Shown here one piece after another: positions 30,162 through 41,068 of a stretch of DNA of 64,000 nt. The position numbers and the translations under genes were made by a program. This DNA is from Flammeovirgaceae bacterium (GTDB lineage Bacteria > Bacteroidota > Bacteroidia > Cytophagales > Cyclobacteriaceae), in assembly GCA_013204595.1 (NCBI GenBank), contig JABMNK010000052.1, positions 23,865 to 87,864 of the forward strand, written 5' to 3'. The notes under the pieces were generated by a model, which was not told the origin of the DNA, ran no database searches, and was given only the letters and a program-made list of their open reading frames with translations. The number at the start of each line of letters is the position of its first letter. Positions within the stretch are counted from its first letter, which is position 1.

Positions 30162-31655
30162 ATGCTCATTCAATCAGATAAAAAGCAAATAGAAGCCTTA
30201 GGCATGAGTGAGATTTCCGTTCAGGAACAATTGCGGGATTTCCAAGAGGGATTCCCCTCGGTAAAATTAATAAAACCGGCGTTACTCAATCAGGGGATTT
30301 TAACATTTGATCAGGCGGAATTAACGAAACTTATAAGGCTATATGAATCATCTTTAGCCGTTAAAAAAGTAGTCAAATTTGTTCCAGCCTCGGGCGCAGC
30401 AACGAGGATGTTTCAGGCACTTTTTGAATGTTTAGGGACGACGACGGAAGGATTAGGTTTGTCGTCCTTAGCGGTTCAAAATAAAGCGGTTCAAACTTTT
30501 TTTAAGCAGTTAAAGGATTTTGCCTTTTATGAAGAGCTGGAGCAGCTACTTATTAATAAGGGATTGTCAGTCGATGACCCGTTTCATATATTGAACTGTT
30601 TGTTAACAGCGCAGGGATTGAATTATGGGCAGCTGCCCAAGGGACTTATAAAATTCCATCGAGAGGATGGGATCCTACGCACTGCGACTGAAGAGCATAT
30701 TGTGGAGGCTTGTGCTTATGCATCGAGTGGCGCAGGAGAGGTATACTTGCATTTTACGGTATCTCAAGAACATCAAGAAAAATTTGAGGAACACGTGGCG
30801 ATCATTAAGGATACATACCAGACTAAGTATGGTGTCAAGATAGTCATAAACTATAGCCAGCAACAAAAAGCCACGGACACCATAGCCGTTGATCTGGAAA
30901 ATAATCCCGTTAGAAATCAACAAGGCGCCTTACTTTTTAGACCAGCAGGTCATGGTGCGTTGCTTGAAAATCTTAATGGGATTGAGGCTGACTTAATCTT
31001 TATAAAAAACATTGACAATGTTGTTCCAGATAGATTAAAATTTGAAACGATTAGATATAAGAAATTATTGGCGGGAACGCTACTCTCGTTTCAATCGGTA
31101 GCATTTGATTTGCTGAACATCCTAGAACAAGCGCCTACGGACCAGCAGGTCATCGAAATAAATGGCTGGGTTAGGGATCATTTAGGATATGTATCTGACG
31201 CGCCCTTAGATCGGAAGCAATTATTTGAAGTATTGAACCGACCTATGAGGGTTTGTGGGATGGTCAAGAGTGAAGGAAACCCTGGGGGAGGTCCGTTTTG
31301 GGTACAAAATAAGGAAGCTCGAACCCTACAAATTGTGGAAACGGCCCAAGTTAATTTTGAGCAGAAGGACCAAAAACAAATTTTTGAGGTAGCCACTCAT
31401 TTTAATCCAGTGGATATTGTCTGTGGGGTAAGAAACTTTCAAGGAATAAAATTTGATTTAATCAAATATCGAGACCCGAGTACGGGATTCATCACTCAAA
31501 AATCCAAAGACGGGAAACCTCTCAAGGCGTTAGAGCTTCCTGGACTTTGGAATGGGGCCATGGCTTCTTGGAATACTATTTTTGTAGAGGTTCCATTAAT
31601 CACGTTCAATCCAGTAAAATCGATTAATGACCTTTTGTTGCCTGAGCACGTATAA
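30162..31655 (+). CDS. DUF4301 family protein
   Basis: PASGAATRMFQ, RPAGHGALLENL; start likely at MLIQ. Confidence 0.8.
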   Translation: MLIQSDKKQIEALGMSEISVQEQLRDFQEGFPSVKLIKPALLNQGILTFDQAELTKLIRLYESSLAVKKVVKFVPASGAATRMFQALFECLGTTTEGLGLSSLAVQNKAVQTFFKQLKDFAFYEELEQLLINKGLSVDDPFHILNCLLTAQGLNYGQLPKGLIKFHREDGILRTATEEHIVEACAYASSGAGEVYLHFTVSQEHQEKFEEHVAIIKDTYQTKYGVKIVINYSQQQKATDTIAVDLENNPVRNQQGALLFRPAGHGALLENLNGIEADLIFIKNIDNVVPDRLKFETIRYKKLLAGTLLSFQSVAFDLLNILEQAPTDQQVIEINGWVRDHLGYVSDAPLDRKQLFEVLNRPMRVCGMVKSEGNPGGGPFWVQNKEARTLQIVETAQVNFEQKDQKQIFEVATHFNPVDIVCGVRNFQGIKFDLIKYRDPSTGFITQKSKDGKPLKALELPGLWNGAMASWNTIFVEVPLITFNPVKSINDLLLPEHV

Positions 31656-32059
31656 AATGAGGCAATAATTAATAATAAGAAAAGGACAAAATGGTACGCT
31701 AAGGCCATCTTTAACGACAGGAAAAGGACAGGAGAATTAACAGCTTCGGGACAAGCTAGACATTTTTGTAGCCAAAATATTAGTTAATGAAGCCTTAGGA
31801 AAGCAATTTTGTATGATATAGGGCGTTAAAGGCAACCTTGATGTTTTATGTGAGATAAGTAGGTAACAAGCTACCTTTGTTTAAATGACATGAAATGAAG
31901 TTAATAGGCGGATATCAGCATAGTCTATTTTGTTTTTGAATGAAGGACTAAAGAAAAGCTGCTTTTGTTTTCATCTCTTCGAGGAAAATTAATGGGTTTG
32001 GTACGCGTTTAAAATTTAATGGTTTAATCATTCTTTAGTCAATCGAGAAGCTCATTTTA

Positions 32060-33664
32060 ATGAAGAAGCTCATTTTAATATTTTTACTTTTATGGATTAA
32101 TATTCATTTTAGCAGTGCGCAAATAGATGTGCCTGGTGACCTAGATAACGAATACTTTCGGTTGTTAGCGCTCAAAAATGAGCAGGTTACTCATTTGGGT
32201 TACTGGCCAACCATTGACCCCTTCGTAGATTCTTTGACTTGGTCTTTATGGGACCACCGATCCAAAGGGGATCAATTTAAGGAAGGACTTACTATTTTGA
32301 ACCCGGGGGCCAAAACACATATCAATTCCTCCTATGCTAGAGGATTTAACGATGGTCCGGTTTGGAAGGGAAAAGGAATAACCCAAGAAGTTAACTTTGG
32401 CCTGAGATGGAAAAAAAATAGACTTTCAGTTATGTTTGTTCCAAATATTTTTTACTCCCAAAACCTACCTTTTGAACTTGCAACGCAAATAAAGGATGAT
32501 GTAAGTCCGTTTTCGTATCAATTTGCAAACAAATTTGCCGTTTCTTATCGGGTCGATTGGGTTCAACGATACGGGGATAATGCGTTCGTAAATTTTCATC
32601 CAGGACAATCCGAAATTCGGTATCAAGATCGACTATGGACGGTCGGAGTTGGCACACAAAATTTCAAATGGGGACCATCAATATTGAACCCAATAATTTT
32701 AAGTAGAAATGCGGGTGGATTTCCTAGTTTGGACATTGGTACGTCACGACCGATAAAAATGTATTTCAAGGACATAGATTTAGGTACAATTGACACAAAA
32801 ATTCTTTTAGGTCGGCTTTCGGAATCTAACTATTTTGATAGTTTTCCAGAGAATGACAAGCGCTTTTTTACAGGGATGTCAATTGGCTATAGTTTGCCAT
32901 TTTTATCAAATCTTGTTTTGGGATTCAACAAAGTTTTATACAAACAAGAGCAATATTTTACGCCAGTCGATTTGGCGGCATGGTTTTGGATTTTTGATAA
33001 TGGCATAATGGTCGATTCTGTTCAAACAAGGGATACATTTGATCAATTGTCCTCAGTGTTTCTTGACTGGAAATTTCAAGAAGTCGATTTGAGAGTCTAC
33101 TTGGAGTGGGCGCGTAATGATTTTAGTGGTGGGTGGTGGTCACTGACCATGGAACCCGAGCATAGTCGAGCCTACACCATAGGTCTTGAAAAGGTTTTTG
33201 ATTTAGCGCGAAAGAAATACTTTTTGTTTATGTTGGAACATTCCAATCTTGTAAGGAGTCAAAGTTGGCGTTATCGTGCCAGTCCAGTCTACTATCAGCA
33301 CATAATTATAGATCAAGGATATACGCATCAGGGACAACTATTGGGGGCAGGAATTGGAGGAGGATCGATGAGTCAATTCATAGGGATGAGTGTATATGAC
33401 CAAAAGAGACTGTATGGGATAGACTTCCAGGTGATAAGATTTGACGATGATTATTATTCAGAAATGGACCTAGGGTGGAGTCAGCGCCCTCTTTACTTGA
33501 GACATCAAAACGAATTTAATCTAGGTTTTAAGTATCAAAGAGAATATGAAAATTGGGCCATAGGAGCAAAAATGATCAATAGTTTTTTTGCGAATCGATA
33601 TTATGTGTGGGATGACAGAAAATATAATTTGTCGTTAAATATTCAGTTTAAATATTTCCTGTGA
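32060..33664 (+). CDS. Capsule assembly Wzi-like outer membrane protein
   Basis: 534 aa with signal peptide and Wzi-like pattern. Confidence 0.7.
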   Translation: MKKLILIFLLLWINIHFSSAQIDVPGDLDNEYFRLLALKNEQVTHLGYWPTIDPFVDSLTWSLWDHRSKGDQFKEGLTILNPGAKTHINSSYARGFNDGPVWKGKGITQEVNFGLRWKKNRLSVMFVPNIFYSQNLPFELATQIKDDVSPFSYQFANKFAVSYRVDWVQRYGDNAFVNFHPGQSEIRYQDRLWTVGVGTQNFKWGPSILNPIILSRNAGGFPSLDIGTSRPIKMYFKDIDLGTIDTKILLGRLSESNYFDSFPENDKRFFTGMSIGYSLPFLSNLVLGFNKVLYKQEQYFTPVDLAAWFWIFDNGIMVDSVQTRDTFDQLSSVFLDWKFQEVDLRVYLEWARNDFSGGWWSLTMEPEHSRAYTIGLEKVFDLARKKYFLFMLEHSNLVRSQSWRYRASPVYYQHIIIDQGYTHQGQLLGAGIGGGSMSQFIGMSVYDQKRLYGIDFQVIRFDDDYYSEMDLGWSQRPLYLRHQNEFNLGFKYQREYENWAIGAKMINSFFANRYYVWDDRKYNLSLNIQFKYFL

Positions 33665-33748
33665 TGCGCTTAAGGGACTCTTCACCTCTTATTTCCTTTC
33701 ATAAAAAGACAAGTATCATTCCGATTTGTCCAAAACAAGAAACATAGA

Positions 33749-36226
33749 TCAGTATGCTGCGCCACAATAATTCAAGAAATCTTCATCCTGTCCAATGGGG
33801 GACCCATCGGGTGCTTTAAGTGGATTGGGGAAGGTAATCTCGCCAGGCGCTTCTAGCCAAGCATCAATAGTTGAACTTATTCTGGCATAGTGGGCAGCAT
33901 CTTCTGAATTGGAGGCCTTTGTCAGTTTGCAGTATGCAGAAAGGTCGTTTAGGGTTGCTTCAGTTATGGATTGAACATCCGTTTGAGCATTTGTATTTAC
34001 TCTCAAGTGCATCAGTTTCTCCACTACTTGCCATTCTACTATTCGCTGAATCGCACGTTCTTCTGGATTATTATTTGGTTTTTTCCATGTTTGCGCTAAT
34101 AGGAGGTTGAGCACTTTACTTAAGCCCGGTTGATTGGCATCTAAATCGTTGTACATGACCAATCGATTGGCCCTTTCTGCATTTAATAGAAAGGTAAGAG
34201 ACATTTCGGCGGCAGTTTCAACGGCCGAATAGTAGTCAAAAACAGGGCCAGTTTTGCTGATAAATGATTCTCGGCCTCTATTATATCCAGGAGCTTTGGG
34301 TGGAATTTGGATGAGAAGCTTTTTGGGGAGCATTAACGCCTTGGGTTGAAGTGTATTGATCAGTGCCTGTAATGCATCTATTTGAAGGGAGGGATCCAAT
34401 AGCGCTGTTTTTAATTGATCATCTCCTTTCACGGAATAGGTATAATCCAGCCCTCCGATCACCTTTGATGCGGCCTCAATTTGATAGCGATGAAAAAGAT
34501 ACATGGGAACCAATATTTCTTCCAATGAAGAATAGGGTTCGCCTTTTGGTAAACTATTGTCGGATAGATTGAGTAGTACTTTTTCTCTGACAGCCATCAT
34601 GCGATTGAGTTCATTCGTCGCTGAAGCGCCACCATCCCAAAGATGGGCAACAGGATGTGCGCCATTGGCAGCTCTTGCATCTCGATCTGTTATGTAGAGG
34701 AGGCCCTCTCGATGAGCGGTTTTAATAATTTCATTTAATGCAGACGATTCGTCGGTACCTTTTGTGAATTGGGTATAGCCAAATTTTATAGCTGCAATGT
34801 CCCACTCGCCAATATTAATATCGTAAGCATCCGACAAATCGATTTCACCGGCAGAAGTTAATTTTACCAATGGGTGCGGGTAATCCATGACAGAGGCGCG
34901 GTTGTTACTGCTGGCCGCATAATTGTGCATAATACCAAGGGTATGGCCAACCTCATGAGCAGCCAATTGTCGCAATCTAGCCAAGACTAGGGCCATTAAT
35001 GGGCCATTGCTTTGGCTGTATTCATTCAATAGTCCCTGGGCAATTAGAAAATCCTGTCGCACTCTTAATGAGCCAAGACTCACTTGACCTTTGATGATTT
35101 CACCTGTACGGGGATCCACGACAGAGCTTCCATAAGACCAACCGCGGGTAGATCTATGTACCCATTGAATCATGTTGTAGCGAATGTCCATTGGATGCGC
35201 CCCAATGGGTAGCAATTTTACCTGGAAGGCATTTATAAAACCAGCGGCTTCAAATGCTTGATTCCACCATTGTGCACCTTCCATGAGGGCAGATCGAATA
35301 GGTTCGGGCGCACCTCTATCCAGATAATAGATAATGGGTTCGATTACTTCGGATTTTTCGAATTCAGGATTCAATTTTTCTAGGCGATGTCTAGCAATAA
35401 AGCGTTTTACAAGAGAGGAGGCTACGGGAGTGGCATAATCTTGAAAGGAGATATTATAGAAGCCACTTCTGGGATCAAAATCCCTAGGCACATATTTGTC
35501 GTCAGGAAGCTGAATGAAAGAATGATGGGTACGAACGGTTACTGCGTCGGCGGAAGGGGCAACGGAGCGAATATAGGCACCTATGGGCTCACCGGTAAAC
35601 GTGAGCGTTGCTTCAAATTCAGTGTTTTGCGGAAAGTTCATTATGTTGGGCTGATGCAATGCGGACCTGGTAGGGTCAATTTTATAATTACCTTGCTTGG
35701 TCTGTGCTAGCCTGTTAGAAATACGGTGGGAATCTCTGAGCAGAAAATCCGAAAGGTCAATTAAATAATGGGTGTCATTTTGAGCGACAATAGAAAATCC
35801 CCAAAGGATAGAGGAGGCGAATGCTTCTTGAACAGACTTGACTTCGTCAGGATTTTGGCTAACGGCCCGATAGTCCTGATTTGGTTGCATCAACATTAAT
35901 TTTTGGCCATGTTTCTCAAATCGTACAATTCTTTCATTGCCTAGTTGACCGCGATCAAGCCCAATATCATTTGAGCCAATCCCAGCAGCAAGGGAGTTTA
36001 CATAAAGAAAATCACGACCATTAAGGTCAATCTCTAAGTACAATTTGTCTTTGGCATCATCATAAAAATAATTGAAATAACCCTCGGTGCGTGTCATTGC
36101 ATTAGTAAAAGCAGCAATCGAATGGGAAGTGGGTGCAGAAGGACTATTTTTGGAAGAACCTTTTTTCTGGGCAGACGCTCCAGAGAGACACGTAGCGATA
36201 ATTAATCCAAGTAGTATTTTTCTCAT
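33749..36226 (-). CDS. Zinc-dependent metalloprotease (DUF5117/DUF4953-like)
   Basis: HEVGHTLGIMHN; signal peptide start at 36226. Confidence 0.85.
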   Translation of the reverse strand: MRKILLGLIIATCLSGASAQKKGSSKNSPSAPTSHSIAAFTNAMTRTEGYFNYFYDDAKDKLYLEIDLNGRDFLYVNSLAAGIGSNDIGLDRGQLGNERIVRFEKHGQKLMLMQPNQDYRAVSQNPDEVKSVQEAFASSILWGFSIVAQNDTHYLIDLSDFLLRDSHRISNRLAQTKQGNYKIDPTRSALHQPNIMNFPQNTEFEATLTFTGEPIGAYIRSVAPSADAVTVRTHHSFIQLPDDKYVPRDFDPRSGFYNISFQDYATPVASSLVKRFIARHRLEKLNPEFEKSEVIEPIIYYLDRGAPEPIRSALMEGAQWWNQAFEAAGFINAFQVKLLPIGAHPMDIRYNMIQWVHRSTRGWSYGSSVVDPRTGEIIKGQVSLGSLRVRQDFLIAQGLLNEYSQSNGPLMALVLARLRQLAAHEVGHTLGIMHNYAASSNNRASVMDYPHPLVKLTSAGEIDLSDAYDINIGEWDIAAIKFGYTQFTKGTDESSALNEIIKTAHREGLLYITDRDARAANGAHPVAHLWDGGASATNELNRMMAVREKVLLNLSDNSLPKGEPYSSLEEILVPMYLFHRYQIEAASKVIGGLDYTYSVKGDDQLKTALLDPSLQIDALQALINTLQPKALMLPKKLLIQIPPKAPGYNRGRESFISKTGPVFDYYSAVETAAEMSLTFLLNAERANRLVMYNDLDANQPGLSKVLNLLLAQTWKKPNNNPEERAIQRIVEWQVVEKLMHLRVNTNAQTDVQSITEATLNDLSAYCKLTKASNSEDAAHYARISSTIDAWLEAPGEITFPNPLKAPDGSPIGQDEDFLNYCGAAY

Positions 36227-36294
36227 TTCTTTGTATTTTGAGTAATAAAAGGTTTCTTTAATCAGAAAGTTATTAAATATAGCGAGAAGCAATT

Positions 36295-36843
36295 TTGGAG
36301 GACTTATTTTTTATTGCAGTGGTACTACCTCAGGATATTCGGAAAGAAGTAATGGTTCTTAAAAAAATTGTTTCCGAGAACTATCACTCACATCATGCCA
36401 TGAAGTCACCACCTCATATTACCCTTCACATGCCCTTCAAGTGGAAAATTAACAAGAAACAAAGTCTCACAGAAGGATTAGGTCAATTGGTTCAAGAATT
36501 ATCACCATTCGAATTGAATTTAAAGAATTTTGGGTGTTTTGAGCCGCGTGTTATCTTTGTCAATGTCCAGGAAACCGAACCGCTAAACAAATTACAAAAG
36601 CAGGTGGCCCTATTCATGAAGAAAGGGAATGTTTTCAATGAAGCGTATAAAAATCAAGCCTTTCATCCACATGTTACGATTGCTTTTCGCGATTTGAAAA
36701 GGGCTATTTTTGTTGAGGCATGGGATTTTTTTCAAACGCAATCCTTTGATAGACAGTTTTCAGTAAATGGGATTTCGCTGTTAAAGCATGATGGCGTCCA
36801 ATGGGAAGAGACAGATGTCTTTCACTTTAATGTTACCAGCTAA
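36295..36843 (+). CDS. 2'-5' RNA ligase / cyclic phosphodiesterase family protein
   Basis: HITL and HVTI motifs. Confidence 0.8.
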   Translation: MEDLFFIAVVLPQDIRKEVMVLKKIVSENYHSHHAMKSPPHITLHMPFKWKINKKQSLTEGLGQLVQELSPFELNLKNFGCFEPRVIFVNVQETEPLNKLQKQVALFMKKGNVFNEAYKNQAFHPHVTIAFRDLKRAIFVEAWDFFQTQSFDRQFSVNGISLLKHDGVQWEETDVFHFNVTS

Positions 36844-37315
36844 CAGTTGCTATTGCTTTTTTGGGATATAACCGCAGGCTCTTGACCACGCCATCTTTTC
36901 GAACATGAACTAAATTGTCTTGGTCGTCAAATGCCAAAAACAAAAGTTCATTTGAAATGGTCATTTCTAGGAATGGTTTCATTTTTTCGTATTCTAAATA
37001 ACACCACAGGGCGTCGTTTTCAATTTCACTCCCCAGAAAAACCAAGTTGATCTTTTCCTCTTGGACACTAACGCCAAATTTATCAGTAAAATATTGTTCC
37101 ATTGTGTGATTTAATGTCGTGGGGTCTATTTGGCTAATGTCCAATTGAGGATTTTTGGAATAGATTTTTAGTTCCTTTTCTAAATCATCCAAAAACAGTC
37201 GAACACTTATTTTGAGATGTTTATCATCAGAATTGTACACCACATCACAAACACTGACATGAAATGCATGCAGAAGGTATACTTTAGCAATAAGAATGAA
37301 TAGTGTGTAATGCAT
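36833..37315 (-). CDS. DUF6702-like protein
   Basis: 160 aa, family-like pattern and neighbourhood. Confidence 0.65.
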   Translation of the reverse strand: MHYTLFILIAKVYLLHAFHVSVCDVVYNSDDKHLKISVRLFLDDLEKELKIYSKNPQLDISQIDPTTLNHTMEQYFTDKFGVSVQEEKINLVFLGSEIENDALWCYLEYEKMKPFLEMTISNELLFLAFDDQDNLVHVRKDGVVKSLRLYPKKAIATVSW

Positions 37316-37339
37316 GCTGATTTATTTAACAATAAGTTA

Positions 37340-37936
37340 ATGACAGAATTTATAATATATTTTGAATTAGGACTTTACCATATTCTGGATTTTGCAGGCT
37401 ACGATCATATGCTTTTTGTAGTTGCAATATCGGCATTGTATTTGGCAAGTGATTGGCGTAAAATTTTAATTTTGGTAACAGCCTTTACCTTTGGCCATAG
37501 CATTACGCTTGCGATGGCAACATTCGATTTGGTCAATGTTGATTCGGATCTTATAGAATTTTTAATTCCGTTGACGATTCTGATTACAGCGGGATCTAAT
37601 TTGTTCACTAGAGACCGCAATAGATATATTCCTTCGACAAGAAAGGTATCTCTTAATTATCTGTATGCTGGGTTTTTTGGTACCATTCATGGGTTTGGAT
37701 TCTCTAATTATTTGAAGGCAATCCTGGGTAGGGACACAGCGATAATAAAACAATTATTGGCATTTAATTTGGGCTTAGAGGTCGGACAGATCGTGGTAAT
37801 GATTTTTTTTCTGATCATAAGTGCATTTTTTGTTGGCTTATTTGGAGTAGATCGACGTGATTGGAAAATCATCATTTCCTCCATAATTATAGGCATCACT
37901 TTTGTTTTAATGATCGAAGCCAGATTTTGGATTTAA
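37340..37936 (+). CDS. HupE/UreJ family protein
   Basis: Multi-TM with DHMLFV and GHSITL motifs; start chosen at MTEF. Confidence 0.8.
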   Translation: MTEFIIYFELGLYHILDFAGYDHMLFVVAISALYLASDWRKILILVTAFTFGHSITLAMATFDLVNVDSDLIEFLIPLTILITAGSNLFTRDRNRYIPSTRKVSLNYLYAGFFGTIHGFGFSNYLKAILGRDTAIIKQLLAFNLGLEVGQIVVMIFFLIISAFFVGLFGVDRRDWKIIISSIIIGITFVLMIEARFWI

Positions 37937-37950
37937 TTTAATACTTGAAT

Positions 37951-40158
37951 ATGAAACAATTACTTATAATATTGATAGTGCTTGGACCGTTTGTTATCCA
38001 ACTTAAGGCCCAAACAGATCCGAATTGGGGACAAAAATTTGAACAGCTGGGCACTATACTGCCAACGCCCAACAGTACGCGAACCGCTTCAGGGGCTCCA
38101 GGGAAAGCGTATTGGCAACAGCGGGCAGATTATAAAATTCAAATCACCCTTGATGATCAGAGCCAACAAATCACCGGAAACGAGCGCATTACCTATTTCA
38201 ATCAATCGCCAGATGATCTTGAATATTTATGGCTGCAATTGGATCAAAACTTTAGGGCGCAAGATTCGGATACGCCGCTGGTTACGGAATCGAATATGCT
38301 AGACAGCTTGTCAGCAAAAGATTTGTTTGCTTATGTCAATGATTTTGATGGGGGATTTAAAATTCAAAAAATCACGAATGCTGGAGGTGCGGACATGGAC
38401 TATGTGATCAATAAAACGATGATGCGGATCAATCTTGATGAACCGCTTATCTCAGGAGACTCGATAGTTTTCAATATTGATTGGAACTATAATATCAATG
38501 ACCGCATGTCTCAGAAGGGACGTTCGGGATATGAATACTTTCCAGAAGATGACAATTACTCCTATACTATTGCCCAATTTTATCCAAGGATGGCTGTCTA
38601 CGATGACGTCGAAGGATGGCAAAATAAGCAGTTTTTGGGAAGAGGTGAGTTCACCTTAAGCTTTGGAAATTTTGATGTATCCATTACTGTTCCGGATGAT
38701 TTTATTGTCGGAGCTACAGGGTGGTTACAAAATCCGGAGCAAGTGCTGACGCAGGGCCAGATAAAAAGGTTTGAAACAGCTAAAAATAGCTTTAAAGATC
38801 CGGTAATAATTGTCACGGAGGCCGAGGCGCGGAACAGTGAGAAAAACAAAAGTAAGGGAACAGAAACCTGGCATTTCAAAGCAGAAAATGTGAGGGATTT
38901 TGCCTTTGCAGCTTCTAGAAAATACATTTGGGACGCGATGGCGGTCGATTTAAACGGTAAAAAACCGCTAGCCATGTCTTATTATCCCAAGGAAGGAAAT
39001 ACCTTATGGGAAGCGCATTCTACTAGAGCGGTAAGACAAACGCTAATTACCTACTCCAGACACACAATAGATTATCCTTACCCAGTTGCCATTTCGGTAC
39101 ATGCGGCAAGTATTGGTATGGAGTATCCAATGATTTGTTTCAATTTTGGACGTCCCAAGGAAGATGGGACGTATTTCGATCAAACCAAGTGGGGTATGAT
39201 TTCGGTAATCATTCATGAAGTTGGGCATAATTTTTTCCCAATGATTATCAATTCAGATGAAAGACAATGGACATGGATGGACGAAGGATTGGATACTTTT
39301 ATCCAGTCGATTGCTACCAAAGACTATGACCCCAATTTTCCTATAAGTAGAGGCTCGGCCGAAAGCATTGTGCCCTATATGAGTGGTCAGCAAGGATTGA
39401 TGCGCCCCATCATGACCAATTCAGAACAGGTTCTTCAATTTGGCAACAATGCCTATGCCAAACCAGCGGCAGCATTAGCGATCTTAAGAGAGACAGTTAT
39501 GGGGCCGGAGCTTTTTGATTATGCCTTTAAGATATATGCACAAAGATGGGCGTTTAAAAACCCATCACCCGCTGATTTTTTCAGAACGATGGAAGATGCT
39601 TCTGCCGTAGACCTGGACTGGTTTTGGAGAGGATGGTTTTATACCACCGATAACGTGGATATTGGTGTTGATCAAGTAAGGTATTTTAAAATGCAAAAGG
39701 AGGAAAATGAACTTGAAAGAAAGCAGATTAAAGGAACAGATCAAAACTTGAATGAGGATAAAAAATCATTTTCAGAGGCGGCTGAAACATTTGTTTTTAA
39801 GAACACCAAATCGCGAGATTACCAAGAGTTCAAAAACAAGTTGGATGAACAGCAGATAAAAGAGGAATTAGCAGATAAAAACTTTTATGAAGTGAAGATG
39901 GTCAATAAGGGAGGGCTAGTCATGCCGGTCATTATTGAATGGACGTATGTTGACGGAACGAAAGAGGTGGAGACCCTTCCTGCGGAGATTTGGAGACACA
40001 ACGAGCAAGCGTTCACCAAAATATTTGTTAAAGAAAAAGAAGTCGTTAATATTCTCATAGATCCTGATAAGGCGACTGCGGATGTAGATCAAAGTAATAA
40101 TCGGTTTCCCAAAATGGTAATACCAACTCGCTTTGATAAATTCAAGAAGGATAATTGA
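37951..40158 (+). CDS. M1 family metallopeptidase (complete copy; crosses the outer arm boundary at 40136)
   Basis: VIIHEVGHNFFPMIINSDERQWTWMDEG = HEXXH-X18-E; signal peptide. Confidence 0.9.
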   Translation: MKQLLIILIVLGPFVIQLKAQTDPNWGQKFEQLGTILPTPNSTRTASGAPGKAYWQQRADYKIQITLDDQSQQITGNERITYFNQSPDDLEYLWLQLDQNFRAQDSDTPLVTESNMLDSLSAKDLFAYVNDFDGGFKIQKITNAGGADMDYVINKTMMRINLDEPLISGDSIVFNIDWNYNINDRMSQKGRSGYEYFPEDDNYSYTIAQFYPRMAVYDDVEGWQNKQFLGRGEFTLSFGNFDVSITVPDDFIVGATGWLQNPEQVLTQGQIKRFETAKNSFKDPVIIVTEAEARNSEKNKSKGTETWHFKAENVRDFAFAASRKYIWDAMAVDLNGKKPLAMSYYPKEGNTLWEAHSTRAVRQTLITYSRHTIDYPYPVAISVHAASIGMEYPMICFNFGRPKEDGTYFDQTKWGMISVIIHEVGHNFFPMIINSDERQWTWMDEGLDTFIQSIATKDYDPNFPISRGSAESIVPYMSGQQGLMRPIMTNSEQVLQFGNNAYAKPAAALAILRETVMGPELFDYAFKIYAQRWAFKNPSPADFFRTMEDASAVDLDWFWRGWFYTTDNVDIGVDQVRYFKMQKEENELERKQIKGTDQNLNEDKKSFSEAAETFVFKNTKSRDYQEFKNKLDEQQIKEELADKNFYEVKMVNKGGLVMPVIIEWTYVDGTKEVETLPAEIWRHNEQAFTKIFVKEKEVVNILIDPDKATADVDQSNNRFPKMVIPTRFDKFKKDN

Positions 40159-40247
40159 TACGTTGTCGCAGATTTACCAAACAATAGAGACAATGGAGGC
40201 TCTTGAGGTCAGATCCCAGAGCTATTACTAGGTAATTTAGATAAAAC

Positions 40248-41027
40248 ATGAAGAACGTTATTTTTTTGTTGGTACTAGGTCTTACCTTGAGTCAGTGCAA
40301 GTTTAGCGGGGATACAGGAGGGAGTTCCAGTTCATTTGACGAGGAGGATTTGAATGCCCCTGCTGAGGGTTTTGATTTGGAAAGTTCTGATCCCTTGGCG
40401 ATTGTTATAGCTGATCGCGTTATGCATGCGATGGGTGGAAGACGTGCCTGGGACCAAACCCGATACCTCAGCTGGAATTTTTTTGGAAGCCGCAAATTAT
40501 TGTGGGACAAAACGGCAGGACGGGTACGTATTGAAAACAGCCGAGATGATCAAGTTGTTTTATTAGATCTAAAGGAAATGACAGGACGGGTATTTCGAAG
40601 TGGGACGGAAGAGGTAAATACGGATAGCGTCAGTTACTATTTGGAGCAAGGTTGGCGGACATGGATTAATGATTCTTATTGGTTGGTAATGCCCTATAAA
40701 TTAAAAGATACAGGAGTTACACTGACTTATCTCAAAGAGGACACTACTCAAATGGGGGAATGGTCAGATGTACTCAAATTGACTTTTGACAACGTGGGAG
40801 TAAGTCCAGAGAATGCCTATTGGGTCTGGGTATCGAAAGAAACAAATTTGGTAAAACAGTGGGCATATTATGCCCATTTCACAGATTTGGAACCGCGATT
40901 TCTTTCCCCATGGGGCAATTATCAGCAATTGGGAAATATCCTGTTATCGAACGAACGGGGGACAAGAGAGCTGACCGAGGTAGAGGTTTTGGAATCAGTT
41001 CCCGAGGAGCGGTTCGCTTCGTTTTAA
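40248..41027 (+). CDS. Predicted lipoprotein of unknown function
   Basis: 259 aa, signal peptide/lipobox LTLSQC. Confidence 0.75.
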   Translation: MKNVIFLLVLGLTLSQCKFSGDTGGSSSSFDEEDLNAPAEGFDLESSDPLAIVIADRVMHAMGGRRAWDQTRYLSWNFFGSRKLLWDKTAGRVRIENSRDDQVVLLDLKEMTGRVFRSGTEEVNTDSVSYYLEQGWRTWINDSYWLVMPYKLKDTGVTLTYLKEDTTQMGEWSDVLKLTFDNVGVSPENAYWVWVSKETNLVKQWAYYAHFTDLEPRFLSPWGNYQQLGNILLSNERGTRELTEVEVLESVPEERFASF

Positions 41028-41068
41028 TTTGTATGGCCCTATTTTTGTTGTAGTAATGGTAAACATAG

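Larger units (their letters stand above)
20069..40136 (-). repeat. Right arm of giant perfect inverted repeat; continuous with unique sequence from 40137 on
   Basis: The window starts tcaaagcgagttggtattac, and the reverse complement gtaataccaactcgctttga ends at 40136. There is no spacer at the axis. Confidence 0.98.

Noticed and set aside
1-40136. Composite transposon or IS-flanked inverted repeat
   Set aside because: No transposase, target-site duplication or unique central region; the arms abut with no spacer and carry housekeeping genes.
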